Source: Methanosarcinales archaeon (GTDB taxonomy: Archaea; Halobacteriota; Methanosarcinia; Methanosarcinales; Methanosarcinaceae). Taken from it: a stretch of DNA of 5,460 nucleotides. The notes beneath the pieces were generated by a model, which saw nothing but the letters and a program-made list of their open reading frames with translations, searched no databases and was not told where the DNA came from. The stretch lies in contig JAAXQB010000374.1 of the NCBI GenBank assembly GCA_012329085.1, positions 1-5,460 of the forward strand, in the 5' to 3' direction. Below are positions 1 through 5,226 of this stretch, one piece after another. The position numbers and the translations under genes were made by a program. Position 1 is the stretch's first letter; each line of letters begins with the position of its first letter.

Positions 1-94
1 CGAAAATCAGAGATTTTCTCATACGCTCATTCGTTCGAAAATCAGAGATTTTCTCATACGCTCATTCGTTCCGAATGAGCTTTCCGAACGAGCT
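1..94 (+). repeat. Palindromic 35-bp tandem repeat array with 13-bp units (locus 1)
   Basis: Two identical 35-bp units lie at 1-35 and 36-70, followed by a 13-bp unit (71-83, ccgaatgagcttt) and a truncated variant (84-94, ccgaacgagct). The array is cut by the window edge. Each 35-mer contains a perfect hairpin, gaaaatc/aga/gattttc (2-18 and 37-53). The junction of the last 35-mer with the first 13-mer forms a 9-bp hairpin with a 3-nt loop, gctcattcg/ttc/cgaatgagc (60-80). Bases 36-88 are identical to 1853-1905 inside flpA. There are no unique spacers between units, so this is not a CRISPR array. The family is not one I recognise in archaea. Confidence 0.9.
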
Positions 95-115
95 ATTAAA
101 AATATTAAAAAATAA
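2..115 (+). CDS. 3' end of an upstream gene with a repeat-encoded C-terminal tail (partial)
   Basis: An open frame runs from the window edge (codons start at base 2) to a TAA at 113-115, two bases before the ftsY ATG, which is typical operon spacing. Everything visible is encoded by two tandem 35-bp repeats and two 13-bp units, followed by the end AIKNIKK. The peptide (ENQRFSHTLIRS..., then ...PNELSERAIKNIKK) resembles residues 30-75 of the FlpA protein downstream, because the same DNA is read there. The other two frames are also open through the 35-mers but stop at 76-78 and 126-128. This frame is preferred for two reasons: its stop abuts ftsY, and a T-to-C change at 89 turns an expected TGA into CGA. 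In many euryarchaea the gene before ftsY is pfdA (prefoldin alpha), so this may be its tail. No prefoldin sequence is visible, so identity is inference from known gene order only. Confidence 0.5.
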   Translation, partial: ENQRFSHTLIRSKIRDFLIRSFVPNELSERAIKNIKK

Positions 116-117
116 TT

Positions 118-1293
118 ATGTTTGGTAAATTAAAAGAAAAATTCAAAGGATTTAAGAAAAAAGTCGAATCCATTATCGAAAGTAAAGCAACAACTATTAA
201 AAAAGAAGAGCAAAATTCAGAAATTTCACTCAAAGAAGAAATAGTAAAAACAAAATCAATAAAAACAACTGAATTAACTAATTCATATGAAGTGCAAGAG
301 AGTGTAAAAACAAAATCTGTCGTTCCTGATACAATTTCAAAAGTTAAAAAAGAAAAAATTCCACAAAAAATTGAAGAAAAAGTCAATGAAATAAAAAAGC
401 CAAAAAAAATAGGATTTTTTGAAAAGGCAAAAGCACTTGTATTAACAAGAGAATTTATTCTTGATGAAAAAGATATTGAAGATGCATTATTTGATTTAGA
501 AATCGCATTACTTGAAAGCGACCTTGCCGTATCTGTCATTGATGAAATACTTAATTCAATAAAATATGAATTGACAGGAACACGAAAGAAAATTGGAGGC
601 AATACAGGAGAAATTGTAGAAACTGCATTAAAAAATTCAATATATAAAATCTTATCTGCAAATGTATTTGATTTTGATGAATTTATCAAAAATGCAAATA
701 AACCAGTTCATGTTATGTGCATAGGTATAAATGGAACTGGTAAAACCACAACAATTTCAAAACTTGCAAAAAGATTAAAAGATATGGATTATTCTATAGT
801 TATTGCAGCAGGAGATACATTTAGAGCTGGCGCAATTGAGCAAATAGAAGTGCATGCACAAAGACTTGGCGTAAAATTAATAAAACATCCAGATGGTGGA
901 GATCCTGCGGCTGTTATATATGATTCATTGCAATATGCAAAATCGCATAAAATTGATGTGATTCTTTCAGATACTGCAGGGCGAATGCATACTAATTCAA
1001 ATCTAATGGCACAACTTCAAAAAGTATGTCGTATTGGTGAGCCAGATCTTATTATTTTCGTAGATGAAGCAGTAGCTGGAAATGATGCCGTAGAGCGTGC
1101 AGCACAATTTAATGAAGCAATTCCCATACATGGTTCTATACTTACCAAGACTGATGCAGATTCAAAAGGAGGGGCAGCAATATCTATTGCATATATAACA
1201 AATAAACCAATTTTATTTCTCGGAATGGGTCAAGAATATGACGATCTTAAAAAGTTCGATCCAGATTGGTTTATTGAACAGTTATTTGAATAG
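118..1293 (+). CDS. ftsY: Signal recognition particle receptor FtsY (SRP GTPase)
   Basis: FtsY is the membrane-associated receptor that docks SRP-ribosome complexes by forming a GTP-dependent twin with Ffh/SRP54, so that nascent membrane proteins reach the Sec translocon. The 391-residue protein has three parts. Residues 1-95 are a Lys/Glu-rich A region for membrane association. Residues 98-180 are the helical N domain. The G domain follows, with P-loop GINGTGKTT (203-211), DTFRAGA (233-239), DTAGR (285-289), guanine-specificity TKTD (343-346) and the closing GMGQ (369-372). Length and motif order are normal. The ATG at 118 is chosen because the protein opens MFGKLKEKFKGF, a usual archaeal FtsY start, and follows the upstream stop by 2 nt. 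No Shine-Dalgarno is visible, so translation is probably coupled. The repeat hairpins lie just upstream in the presumed polycistronic mRNA. Confidence 0.97.
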   Translation: MFGKLKEKFKGFKKKVESIIESKATTIKKEEQNSEISLKEEIVKTKSIKTTELTNSYEVQESVKTKSVVPDTISKVKKEKIPQKIEEKVNEIKKPKKIGFFEKAKALVLTREFILDEKDIEDALFDLEIALLESDLAVSVIDEILNSIKYELTGTRKKIGGNTGEIVETALKNSIYKILSANVFDFDEFIKNANKPVHVMCIGINGTGKTTTISKLAKRLKDMDYSIVIAAGDTFRAGAIEQIEVHAQRLGVKLIKHPDGGDPAAVIYDSLQYAKSHKIDVILSDTAGRMHTNSNLMAQLQKVCRIGEPDLIIFVDEAVAGNDAVERAAQFNEAIPIHGSILTKTDADSKGGAAISIAYITNKPILFLGMGQEYDDLKKFDPDWFIEQLFE

Positions 1294-1346
1294 TACTGAT
1301 TATATTTATTTCAATTTAAATCATTTGAAATTCGAGAATTTAAAAA

Positions 1347-1388
1347 TTTCGTATGTGTTTGACGATTACGAAAAATTGAATTTTTTTT
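1347..1388 (+). terminator. Probable ftsY transcription terminator
   Basis: A 7-bp inverted repeat (tttcgta at 1347-1353, tacgaaa at 1367-1373, 13-nt loop) is followed by eight T at 1381-1388. Archaeal RNA polymerase terminates mainly on T-runs, so the T8 tract may be the active part. It lies about 90 bases after the ftsY stop. Confidence 0.4.
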
Positions 1389-1394
1389 CTAAGC

Positions 1395-1415
1395 ATACAA
1401 TTTTATAAATTGTAT
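1395..1415. repeat. Perfect 9-bp inverted repeat with 3-nt loop
   Basis: atacaattt / tat / aaattgtat forms an uninterrupted 9-bp stem with a 3-base loop. It is not followed by a T-run, so it is a poor terminator by itself. Its 9+3+9 layout matches the hairpins at 60-80, 1877-1897 and 5106-5126, although the sequence differs. Confidence 0.6.
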
Positions 1416-1477
1416 TAAATAAAAAAAATTGCAATTTATTTTTAAAACAAGAATTTTACTAAAAATTTATTAAAATG

Positions 1478-1616
1478 AAAAATCTGCGTAATCTGAGGAC
1501 ATAAGATTTAAAAAATAAACACTAAGTTATAATATATATATACAGATAAAAAATCTGCGAAAGCTTGCGGATATAAGATTTAAAAAATAAACACTAAGTT
1601 ATAATATATATACAGA
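1478..1616. repeat. Direct duplication of ~69 bp, two copies
   Basis: Copy 1 is 1478-1546 and copy 2 is 1549-1616. The right halves (1501-1546 and 1573-1616) are identical except for one extra TA in the AT run of copy 1. The left halves share aaaaatctgcg, then diverge for about 15 bases (1489-1500 against 1560-1572). In both copies aaatct and agattt can pair as a 6-bp stem around the divergent segment (1480-1485 with 1504-1509; 1551-1556 with 1576-1581). Copy 2 adds an inner stem, gcga/ttgc. The conserved arm with a variable loop could mean a duplicated structured or promoter-like element. Function unknown. Confidence 0.85.
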
Positions 1617-1664
1617 AAATAAAAAAATAGAAAGTCACTATATTTTGTAATTGTGCCGTAGAAA

Positions 1665-1678
1665 TTATAATTTTTATA
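1665..1678 (+). promoter_or_regulatory. Candidate TATA box for flpA
   Basis: The A/T stretch containing ttataatttttata lies about 22-35 bases before the flpA ATG at 1700. That is where an archaeal TATA box would sit for a leaderless or very short-leader mRNA, and it agrees with the lack of a Shine-Dalgarno there. In such AT-rich DNA TATA-like strings are common, so support is weak. Confidence 0.3.
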
Positions 1679-1699
1679 CAATATAAATTCATCAATAAT

Positions 1700-2665
1700 A
1701 TGAACATAAATAACAATCGTTCGTTCGAAAACAAAATTTCTCCAAAGGAGAAATTTTTAGAAGGAAATTCTCTTGATAATTTCCTGAATCAAAGATTTTC
1801 TCATACGCACATTCGTTCGAAAATCAAAGATTTTCTCATACGCCCATTCGTTCGAAAATCAGAGATTTTCTCATACGCTCATTCGTTCCGAATGAGCTTT
1901 CCGAATGAGCTTTCCGAATGTGCTTTCCAAACGACTCATCAAAAATCTTTCCAAACACCTATTTTATCTGAACAAGCTATAAAAAAAATTTCGCATAACA
2001 TATCCAAAATCACAATCGGCTCAAATAGTTATCTCGCAACACTTAATGCAGTTCCAAAAAAGCGTGTATATGGGGAAAATCTTTTTAAAATAAATTCTAA
2101 TACAGAATATCGCATATGGAATATACGCCGTAGTAAAATTGGTGCAATGCTAATTAAAAAGTTCAATTTGCCATTTAAAAAAGATTCAAAAATATTATAC
2201 ATTGGCGCAGCATCTGGAACTACTGTTAGTCATTTATCTGATATTGTGACTGATGGTGTAATATATGCAGTAGAATTTTCAAACCGACCAATGAGGGACT
2301 TATTAAAATTAAGCAAAATGCGCCCCAATATCATTCCAATACTTGCAGATGCTTCAAAAGTAGATTCTTTTGCCCATATTGTTGAAACTGTTGATATAGT
2401 TTTTCAAGATATTGCACAATCAAACCAAGCAGAAATTGCTGCAAAAAGTGTAAAGAGATTTTTAAAAAAAGATGGAATATTAATTCTTTCTATCAAAGCA
2501 AGAAGTATCAATGCAGTTGAAATTCCAAGAAAAGTTTATGAATCAGAAATTTCAAAATTAAAAAATGATTTTGGGATTAATTTTAAAATATTAAAAAAAT
2601 GCGAACTTGCACCATTTCATAAAGACCATATTGGAATTGTGGCAGAAATAAAAATAGACAAATAA
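1700..2665 (+). CDS. flpA: Fibrillarin-like rRNA/tRNA 2'-O-methyltransferase with repeat-encoded N-terminal extension
   Basis: FlpA is the SAM-dependent methyltransferase of the archaeal C/D box RNP; with Nop5, L7Ae and guide RNA it methylates ribose 2'-OH in rRNA and tRNA. The core spans about residues 98-321. It shows VYGE (123-126), RIWN (138-141), SAM-binding YIGAASGTT (167-175), acidic VEFS (191-194), D217, QDIAQ with catalytic Asp236 (235-239), IKARS with Lys266 (265-269) and KDH (308-310). Usual FlpA length is about 227-230; this protein has 321. The excess is residues 1 to ~95, of which about 28-63 come from three 35-bp repeats read in three frames and 64-80 from 13-bp units. No ATG, GTG or TTG lies in frame between the repeats and Met150 in the core. 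Initiation is therefore at 1700, or at the ATG at 1892 inside the repeats. No Shine-Dalgarno is seen. Its common partner gene nop5 is not adjacent. Confidence 0.93.
   Translation: MNINNNRSFENKISPKEKFLEGNSLDNFLNQRFSHTHIRSKIKDFLIRPFVRKSEIFSYAHSFRMSFPNELSECAFQTTHQKSFQTPILSEQAIKKISHNISKITIGSNSYLATLNAVPKKRVYGENLFKINSNTEYRIWNIRRSKIGAMLIKKFNLPFKKDSKILYIGAASGTTVSHLSDIVTDGVIYAVEFSNRPMRDLLKLSKMRPNIIPILADASKVDSFAHIVETVDIVFQDIAQSNQAEIAAKSVKRFLKKDGILILSIKARSINAVEIPRKVYESEISKLKNDFGINFKILKKCELAPFHKDHIGIVAEIKIDK
1717..1960 (+). repeat. Palindromic repeat element inside the flpA coding sequence (locus 2)
   Basis: The element holds three tandem 35-bp units: 1783-1817 (degenerate left end), 1818-1852 (two differences from consensus) and 1853-1887 (identical to 1-35). 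Three 13-bp units follow (1888-1900, 1901-1913, 1914-1926). Decayed remnants with ctttccaaac occur twice (1923-1932, 1947-1956). The left part has its own hairpins: an 11-bp perfect stem with loop aaa at 1733-1757, and ggaaatt/aatttcc at 1763-1784. The motif cgttcgaaaa at 1721-1730 resembles the unit junction. The outer boundaries are estimates. The whole element is translated in frame with the methyltransferase. Confidence 0.85.
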
Positions 2666-2721
2666 GGTTTATCTTAAATAATAGACATTATTAATTAATA
2701 TGTGCAAATGTTATTTTAAAA

Positions 2722-2786
2722 TTTTTTGTAAATCGTCTTTAATTAATAGCGTATATTTTTTTTAAAAAGCGTGTTCAATTTTTTTT
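2722..2786 (+). terminator. T-run terminator region after flpA
   Basis: Three T-runs follow the flpA stop: six T at 2722-2727, eight at 2756-2763 and eight at 2779-2786. There is no strong hairpin. T-tracts alone can terminate archaeal transcription, so flpA and ribK are probably separate units, which also fits the 199-bp gap. Confidence 0.4.
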
Positions 2787-2820
2787 AATCTAAACACATA
2801 CAAAAAAATAAATGTTCGAG

Positions 2821-2833
2821 TATATTTATAAAT
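2821..2833 (+). promoter_or_regulatory. Candidate TATA box for ribK
   Basis: tatatttataaat lies about 38 bases before the ribK ATG, placing a start site near 2850 and giving a leader of roughly 10-15 bases. No Shine-Dalgarno precedes the ATG, which fits a short-leader mRNA. The call is by spacing and base composition only. Confidence 0.3.
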
Positions 2834-2864
2834 TGCAAAACGAAAAAAAAATACAATACAAATA

Positions 2865-3251
2865 ATGAAAATTTATGGAAAATTAACATCAGGTTTTGGA
2901 AAAGGGCAGTATTTTACAGAACTTGATGGATACAAAACTCAAATCAAAAAACATTTAAATTTTACTTCATTTCCTGGAACATTAAATATAATTATAAAAG
3001 ATATTGATGCCATATATGATATATTAAATCAGTTAGATTTTGTAGCATTATTACCTTTTGTATGCAATGGTAATCAATATGGTGGGTGCAAATGTTATAT
3101 TGCATCAATATATGGAGTTGCATGTGCAATAATAATTCCTGATAAAACACATCATAAAAAAGAGATACTTGAGATAATTTCTTCAAAAAATTTAAGAGAT
3201 ACTTTAAGCCTAAAAAATGGGGATGAAATTGAAATCAAACTCGATGAATAG
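2865..3251 (+). CDS. ribK: CTP-dependent riboflavin kinase (archaeal type)
   Basis: This cytosolic enzyme phosphorylates riboflavin to FMN using CTP rather than ATP, a trait of the archaeal RibK family (type member MJ0056). The 128 residues match the catalytic domain in length. Visible family features are the glycine-rich SGFGKGQYF (9-17), PGTLN (37-41, with the conserved Asn), PDKTHH (92-97), NLR (109-111) and LKNGD near the C terminus (116-120). Many euryarchaeal homologues carry an N-terminal winged-helix domain and double as a regulator (RbkR); this one has none, so it is kinase-only. The ATG at 2865 gives MKIYGKLTSGFG, collinear with the short family members. ribB lies 115 bp downstream, so riboflavin and FMN functions are clustered. 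Confidence 0.9.
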   Translation: MKIYGKLTSGFGKGQYFTELDGYKTQIKKHLNFTSFPGTLNIIIKDIDAIYDILNQLDFVALLPFVCNGNQYGGCKCYIASIYGVACAIIIPDKTHHKKEILEIISSKNLRDTLSLKNGDEIEIKLDE

Positions 3252-3355
3252 TGTAAACTAATAAATTAAACCATTCTCTCTGCATACAATACGAATAACG
3301 CTCATTCTCTTTTTAAGAAACGCGTATTTACAAATTATATAAAATTTAAAAATTA

Positions 3356-3360
3356 GAGGT
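3356..3360 (+). promoter_or_regulatory. Shine-Dalgarno (GAGGT) deciding the ribB TTG start
   Basis: gaggt at 3356-3360 complements the CCTCC-type end of archaeal 16S rRNA and is spaced six bases before TTG at 3367. It is the clearest ribosome binding site in the window. The next in-frame ATG (3427) has none. Confidence 0.75.
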
Positions 3361-3366
3361 AAAACA

Positions 3367-4164
3367 TTGAATATAGAAACTAATAACAATAATGAAAATC
3401 AAAACTGTTCTAAAACACATTCTTTTATGAATTATGGATATAGTCAAAATATAATTGATGCGATTTGTGCCATAAAATCAAATAAAATGATATTGGTTTT
3501 CGATTCCGATTCAAGAGAAGGCGAAACAGACATGATAATTCCAGCAAATGCTGTGACCAAAGAAATTGTTTTTAATATGAGGCGAGATGGGGGCGGATTA
3601 ATATGTGTTGCATTAGATCCAATTGCATCAAAACAGTTAGGGCTTCCATTCATTTCAGACATAATAAATGAATGTTCAGAAAAAAGCAATTTAGTGAAAG
3701 CAGTAGTAGAAAAAAAGGGTGATGTTCCTTATGATGGAAGGTCTTCTTTTTCGATATGGGTAAATCATAGAAGCACGCGGACAGGAATAATTGATATAGA
3801 TAGGGCTAAAACGATAAATAAAGTTGGAGAAATTGTAGAAAAAACACTTTCTGGTGAAAAAATTAAATTTAGTGATGAGTTTAGAACGCCTGGGCATGTA
3901 GCACTACTTAGGGCGGCAGATGGCTTATTAAATGAAAGAGCAGGGCATACTGAATTATCCTTAGCACTTGCAAAAATGGCAAATACAAATCCTGCAATGG
4001 TTGTATGTGAAATGCTTGATAATAATGGAAGTGGCAAAGCATTGTCAAAACAAGATGCAAAGGAATATGGAAAAAACAAAAATATAGTATGCTTAGAAGG
4101 AAAAGAAGTAATTGAGGCATATAAACTTTTTAATAGCTCGTTCGAAACGAATGATAGTATATAA
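3367..4164 (+). CDS. ribB: 3,4-dihydroxy-2-butanone-4-phosphate synthase
   Basis: RibB converts ribulose 5-phosphate to 3,4-dihydroxy-2-butanone 4-phosphate plus formate, supplying the four-carbon unit of riboflavin; it is a Mg-dependent cytosolic enzyme. Signature segments are DSDSREGETDM (46-56, metal-binding Glu51), RRDGGGLIC (72-80), VNHR (132-135), RTPGHVALLRA (173-183), RAGHTELS (191-198, metal-binding His194) and CEM (214-216). It is a stand-alone synthase with no GTP cyclohydrolase II domain, as in archaea. The TTG at 3367 is preferred because of the GAGGT site before it. The ATG at 3427 would give a 245-residue protein starting MNYGYSQN, closer to family length, and remains possible. 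The first 20 residues are Asn-rich and not conserved. The last residues (NSSFETNDSI) come from an inverted fragment of the palindromic repeat. Archaea often keep ribK and ribB together. Confidence 0.95.
   Translation: MNIETNNNNENQNCSKTHSFMNYGYSQNIIDAICAIKSNKMILVFDSDSREGETDMIIPANAVTKEIVFNMRRDGGGLICVALDPIASKQLGLPFISDIINECSEKSNLVKAVVEKKGDVPYDGRSSFSIWVNHRSTRTGIIDIDRAKTINKVGEIVEKTLSGEKIKFSDEFRTPGHVALLRAADGLLNERAGHTELSLALAKMANTNPAMVVCEMLDNNGSGKALSKQDAKEYGKNKNIVCLEGKEVIEAYKLFNSSFETNDSI
4135..4155 (-). repeat. Inverted vestige of the palindromic element at the ribB 3' end
   Basis: The reverse complement of 4135-4155 matches bases 61-81 of the first array at 18 of 21 positions, covering cattcgtt and the following cgaa-gagct. 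It encodes the last residues of RibB before the TAA. The rest of a 35-mer is absent, so this is a fragment or a decayed copy. Chance is not excluded at this length. Confidence 0.5.
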
Positions 4165-4218
4165 TTCGTAAAATTATACATAATAAAAAATATTGAATTA
4201 AATCTATAGGATATAAAT

Positions 4219-5082
4219 ATGACTGCCGCATGCAATAATATTATTAAACTCAATAAAACAATAACTAAAATAGAACACATTCCTGACATTTTAATAAAAG
4301 ATATATCTATAATAATACCTGTAAAATCGAATCAAAAAGGAATTGATGATTTTTTATATTATTTTTTTCGAACTCAACAAAAATATCCTAAAGAACTAAT
4401 TATAGTAGATAATAATTCCAATAAGCCCATATGTATTTCAAAAAAATATAAAAATTTTGATTTTATAAAATTAGTAAAATGTAATAAAATTGGACCTGCT
4501 AGTGCTAGAAATTATGGTGTTAAACTATCCAAAGGAACTTGGATATTATTTACAGATAGCGACTGCATTCCAACTGAATCTTTTTTAAATGGATATGAGT
4601 ATGTTAATAAAAATTGTATTGGATATGCAGGCAATGTAACATCATTCGGAACTGATGCAATATCAAAATATTATGAAACTCAGAAGATTTTAATACCTTT
4701 GCCAATTTACAATTCTAATGTGCCATCATATTTAATAACTGCAAATTGTTTAATTTTAAAAAAAGCTATTGAACTAGTAGGGGGGTTTAATGAATGTTTT
4801 AAATTGCCTGCTGGGGAAGATATTGATTTATCAATAAGACTTAGTAAAGTTGGAACATTAGATTATGCAACGAAATCCACAATAAAACATAATTTTTCAG
4901 ATGGCATGTTTGGATTTATAAAAAGATTTATTAGGTATGGCAAAGGAGCTAAAATTATTGAAGAAATACATGAAATTGATATGAAACCAAAAATATTTTC
5001 ACCAAATGAATATAATATTTTAAATAATCTGTTATCAAAATGCCAATATATTTTATTGAAAATAGGATATAATATAAAATAA
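4219..5082 (+). CDS. Family 2 glycosyltransferase (GT-A fold)
   Basis: This is a predicted inverting glycosyltransferase that moves a sugar from a nucleotide-sugar donor to an unknown acceptor. The 287-residue protein starts its Rossmann-like fold at SIIIPV (30-35). It continues with IIVDNNS (61-67, nucleotide-binding Asp), GPASARNYG (92-100), the DxD metal motif in FTDSDC (111-116), ITANCLILKKA (173-183), GGFNE (188-192) and AGEDIDLSIRL (198-208, with the likely catalytic acid ED). No membrane segment or signal peptide is visible, so it should act in the cytosol or at the inner membrane face. The first 28 residues are not conserved. The ATG has a weak purine stretch (tagga) about nine bases before it. 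It begins 54 bp after ribB and may be co-transcribed, but nothing links it to riboflavin. Surface glycan or S-layer/archaellin glycosylation is a guess. Confidence 0.88.
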   Translation: MTAACNNIIKLNKTITKIEHIPDILIKDISIIIPVKSNQKGIDDFLYYFFRTQQKYPKELIIVDNNSNKPICISKKYKNFDFIKLVKCNKIGPASARNYGVKLSKGTWILFTDSDCIPTESFLNGYEYVNKNCIGYAGNVTSFGTDAISKYYETQKILIPLPIYNSNVPSYLITANCLILKKAIELVGGFNECFKLPAGEDIDLSIRLSKVGTLDYATKSTIKHNFSDGMFGFIKRFIRYGKGAKIIEEIHEIDMKPKIFSPNEYNILNNLLSKCQYILLKIGYNIK

Positions 5083-5094
5083 TAAAATGTGGTA

Positions 5095-5126
5095 TTTTTT
5101 ATAGAATATAACTTATAAAGTTATAT
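5095..5126 (+). terminator. Probable terminator after the glycosyltransferase gene
   Basis: Six T at 5095-5100 begin 12 bases after the stop codon and are followed by a perfect hairpin, atataactt/ata/aagttatat (5106-5126, 9-bp stem, 3-nt loop). The T-run precedes the hairpin, so in archaeal terms the T-run may terminate and the stem may protect the 3' end, or the hairpin may be unrelated. Confidence 0.4.
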
Positions 5127-5162
5127 GCTGAGAGAAATCTTCAATTTCTTGAAAATGAAATC

Positions 5163-5175
5163 GTATATAATATTT
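5163..5175 (+). promoter_or_regulatory. Candidate TATA box for coaBC
   Basis: The stretch tatataatattt lies about 55-60 bases before the coaBC ATG, which would give a leader of roughly 30 bases. No Shine-Dalgarno is seen before the ATG. The call is tentative because the whole gap is A/T-rich. Confidence 0.25.
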
Positions 5176-5226
5176 AAAAAATAGAAAATAAATAAAAATA
5201 TCTCAACGAAAGTTCAAATTTAAAAA

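Larger units (their letters stand above)
1294..1699. other. 406-bp non-coding gap between ftsY and flpA
   Basis: No convincing gene lies here in any frame. The stretch holds a short hairpin at 1308-1331 (atttcaa/ttgaaat), a hairpin followed by eight T (1347-1388), a perfect 9-bp hairpin at 1395-1415 and a ~70-bp direct duplication (1478-1616). A/T-rich sequence just before flpA could hold its promoter. No C box (UGAUGA) is present, so a C/D guide RNA beside the fibrillarin gene is not supported. Confidence 0.7.

Noticed and set aside
1..70. CRISPR array
   Set aside because: The 35-bp units abut directly with no unique spacers, and lie inside coding frames.
105..689. Long minus-strand open frame opposite ftsY, and similar minus-strand frames opposite ribK and ribB
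   Set aside because: They are shadows of strongly conserved + strand genes, have low-complexity Ser/Phe/Ile composition and no recognisable motif.
1328..1380. Degenerate copy of the 35-bp unit after ftsY (begins ttcgagaattt, with tttcgta later)
   Set aside because: Ungapped identity is only about 60 percent by eye in A/T-rich DNA and most shared bases are A or T.
1480..1581. tRNA genes in the duplicated element
   Set aside because: No T-loop GGTTCGAATCC-type sequence or cloverleaf pairing is visible.
1478..1616. C/D box guide RNA genes next to the fibrillarin gene
   Set aside because: A CTGA occurs in copy 1, but no RUGAUGA C box is present in the gap.
1717..1960. Insertion sequence or transposon remnant
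   Set aside because: No transposase fragment, terminal inverted repeats or target-site duplication could be identified; the structure is a tandem palindromic repeat.
3291..3310. Remnant of the repeat between ribK and ribB (acgctcattc)
   Set aside because: Only 10 bases match, without hairpin partners; too short to separate from chance.
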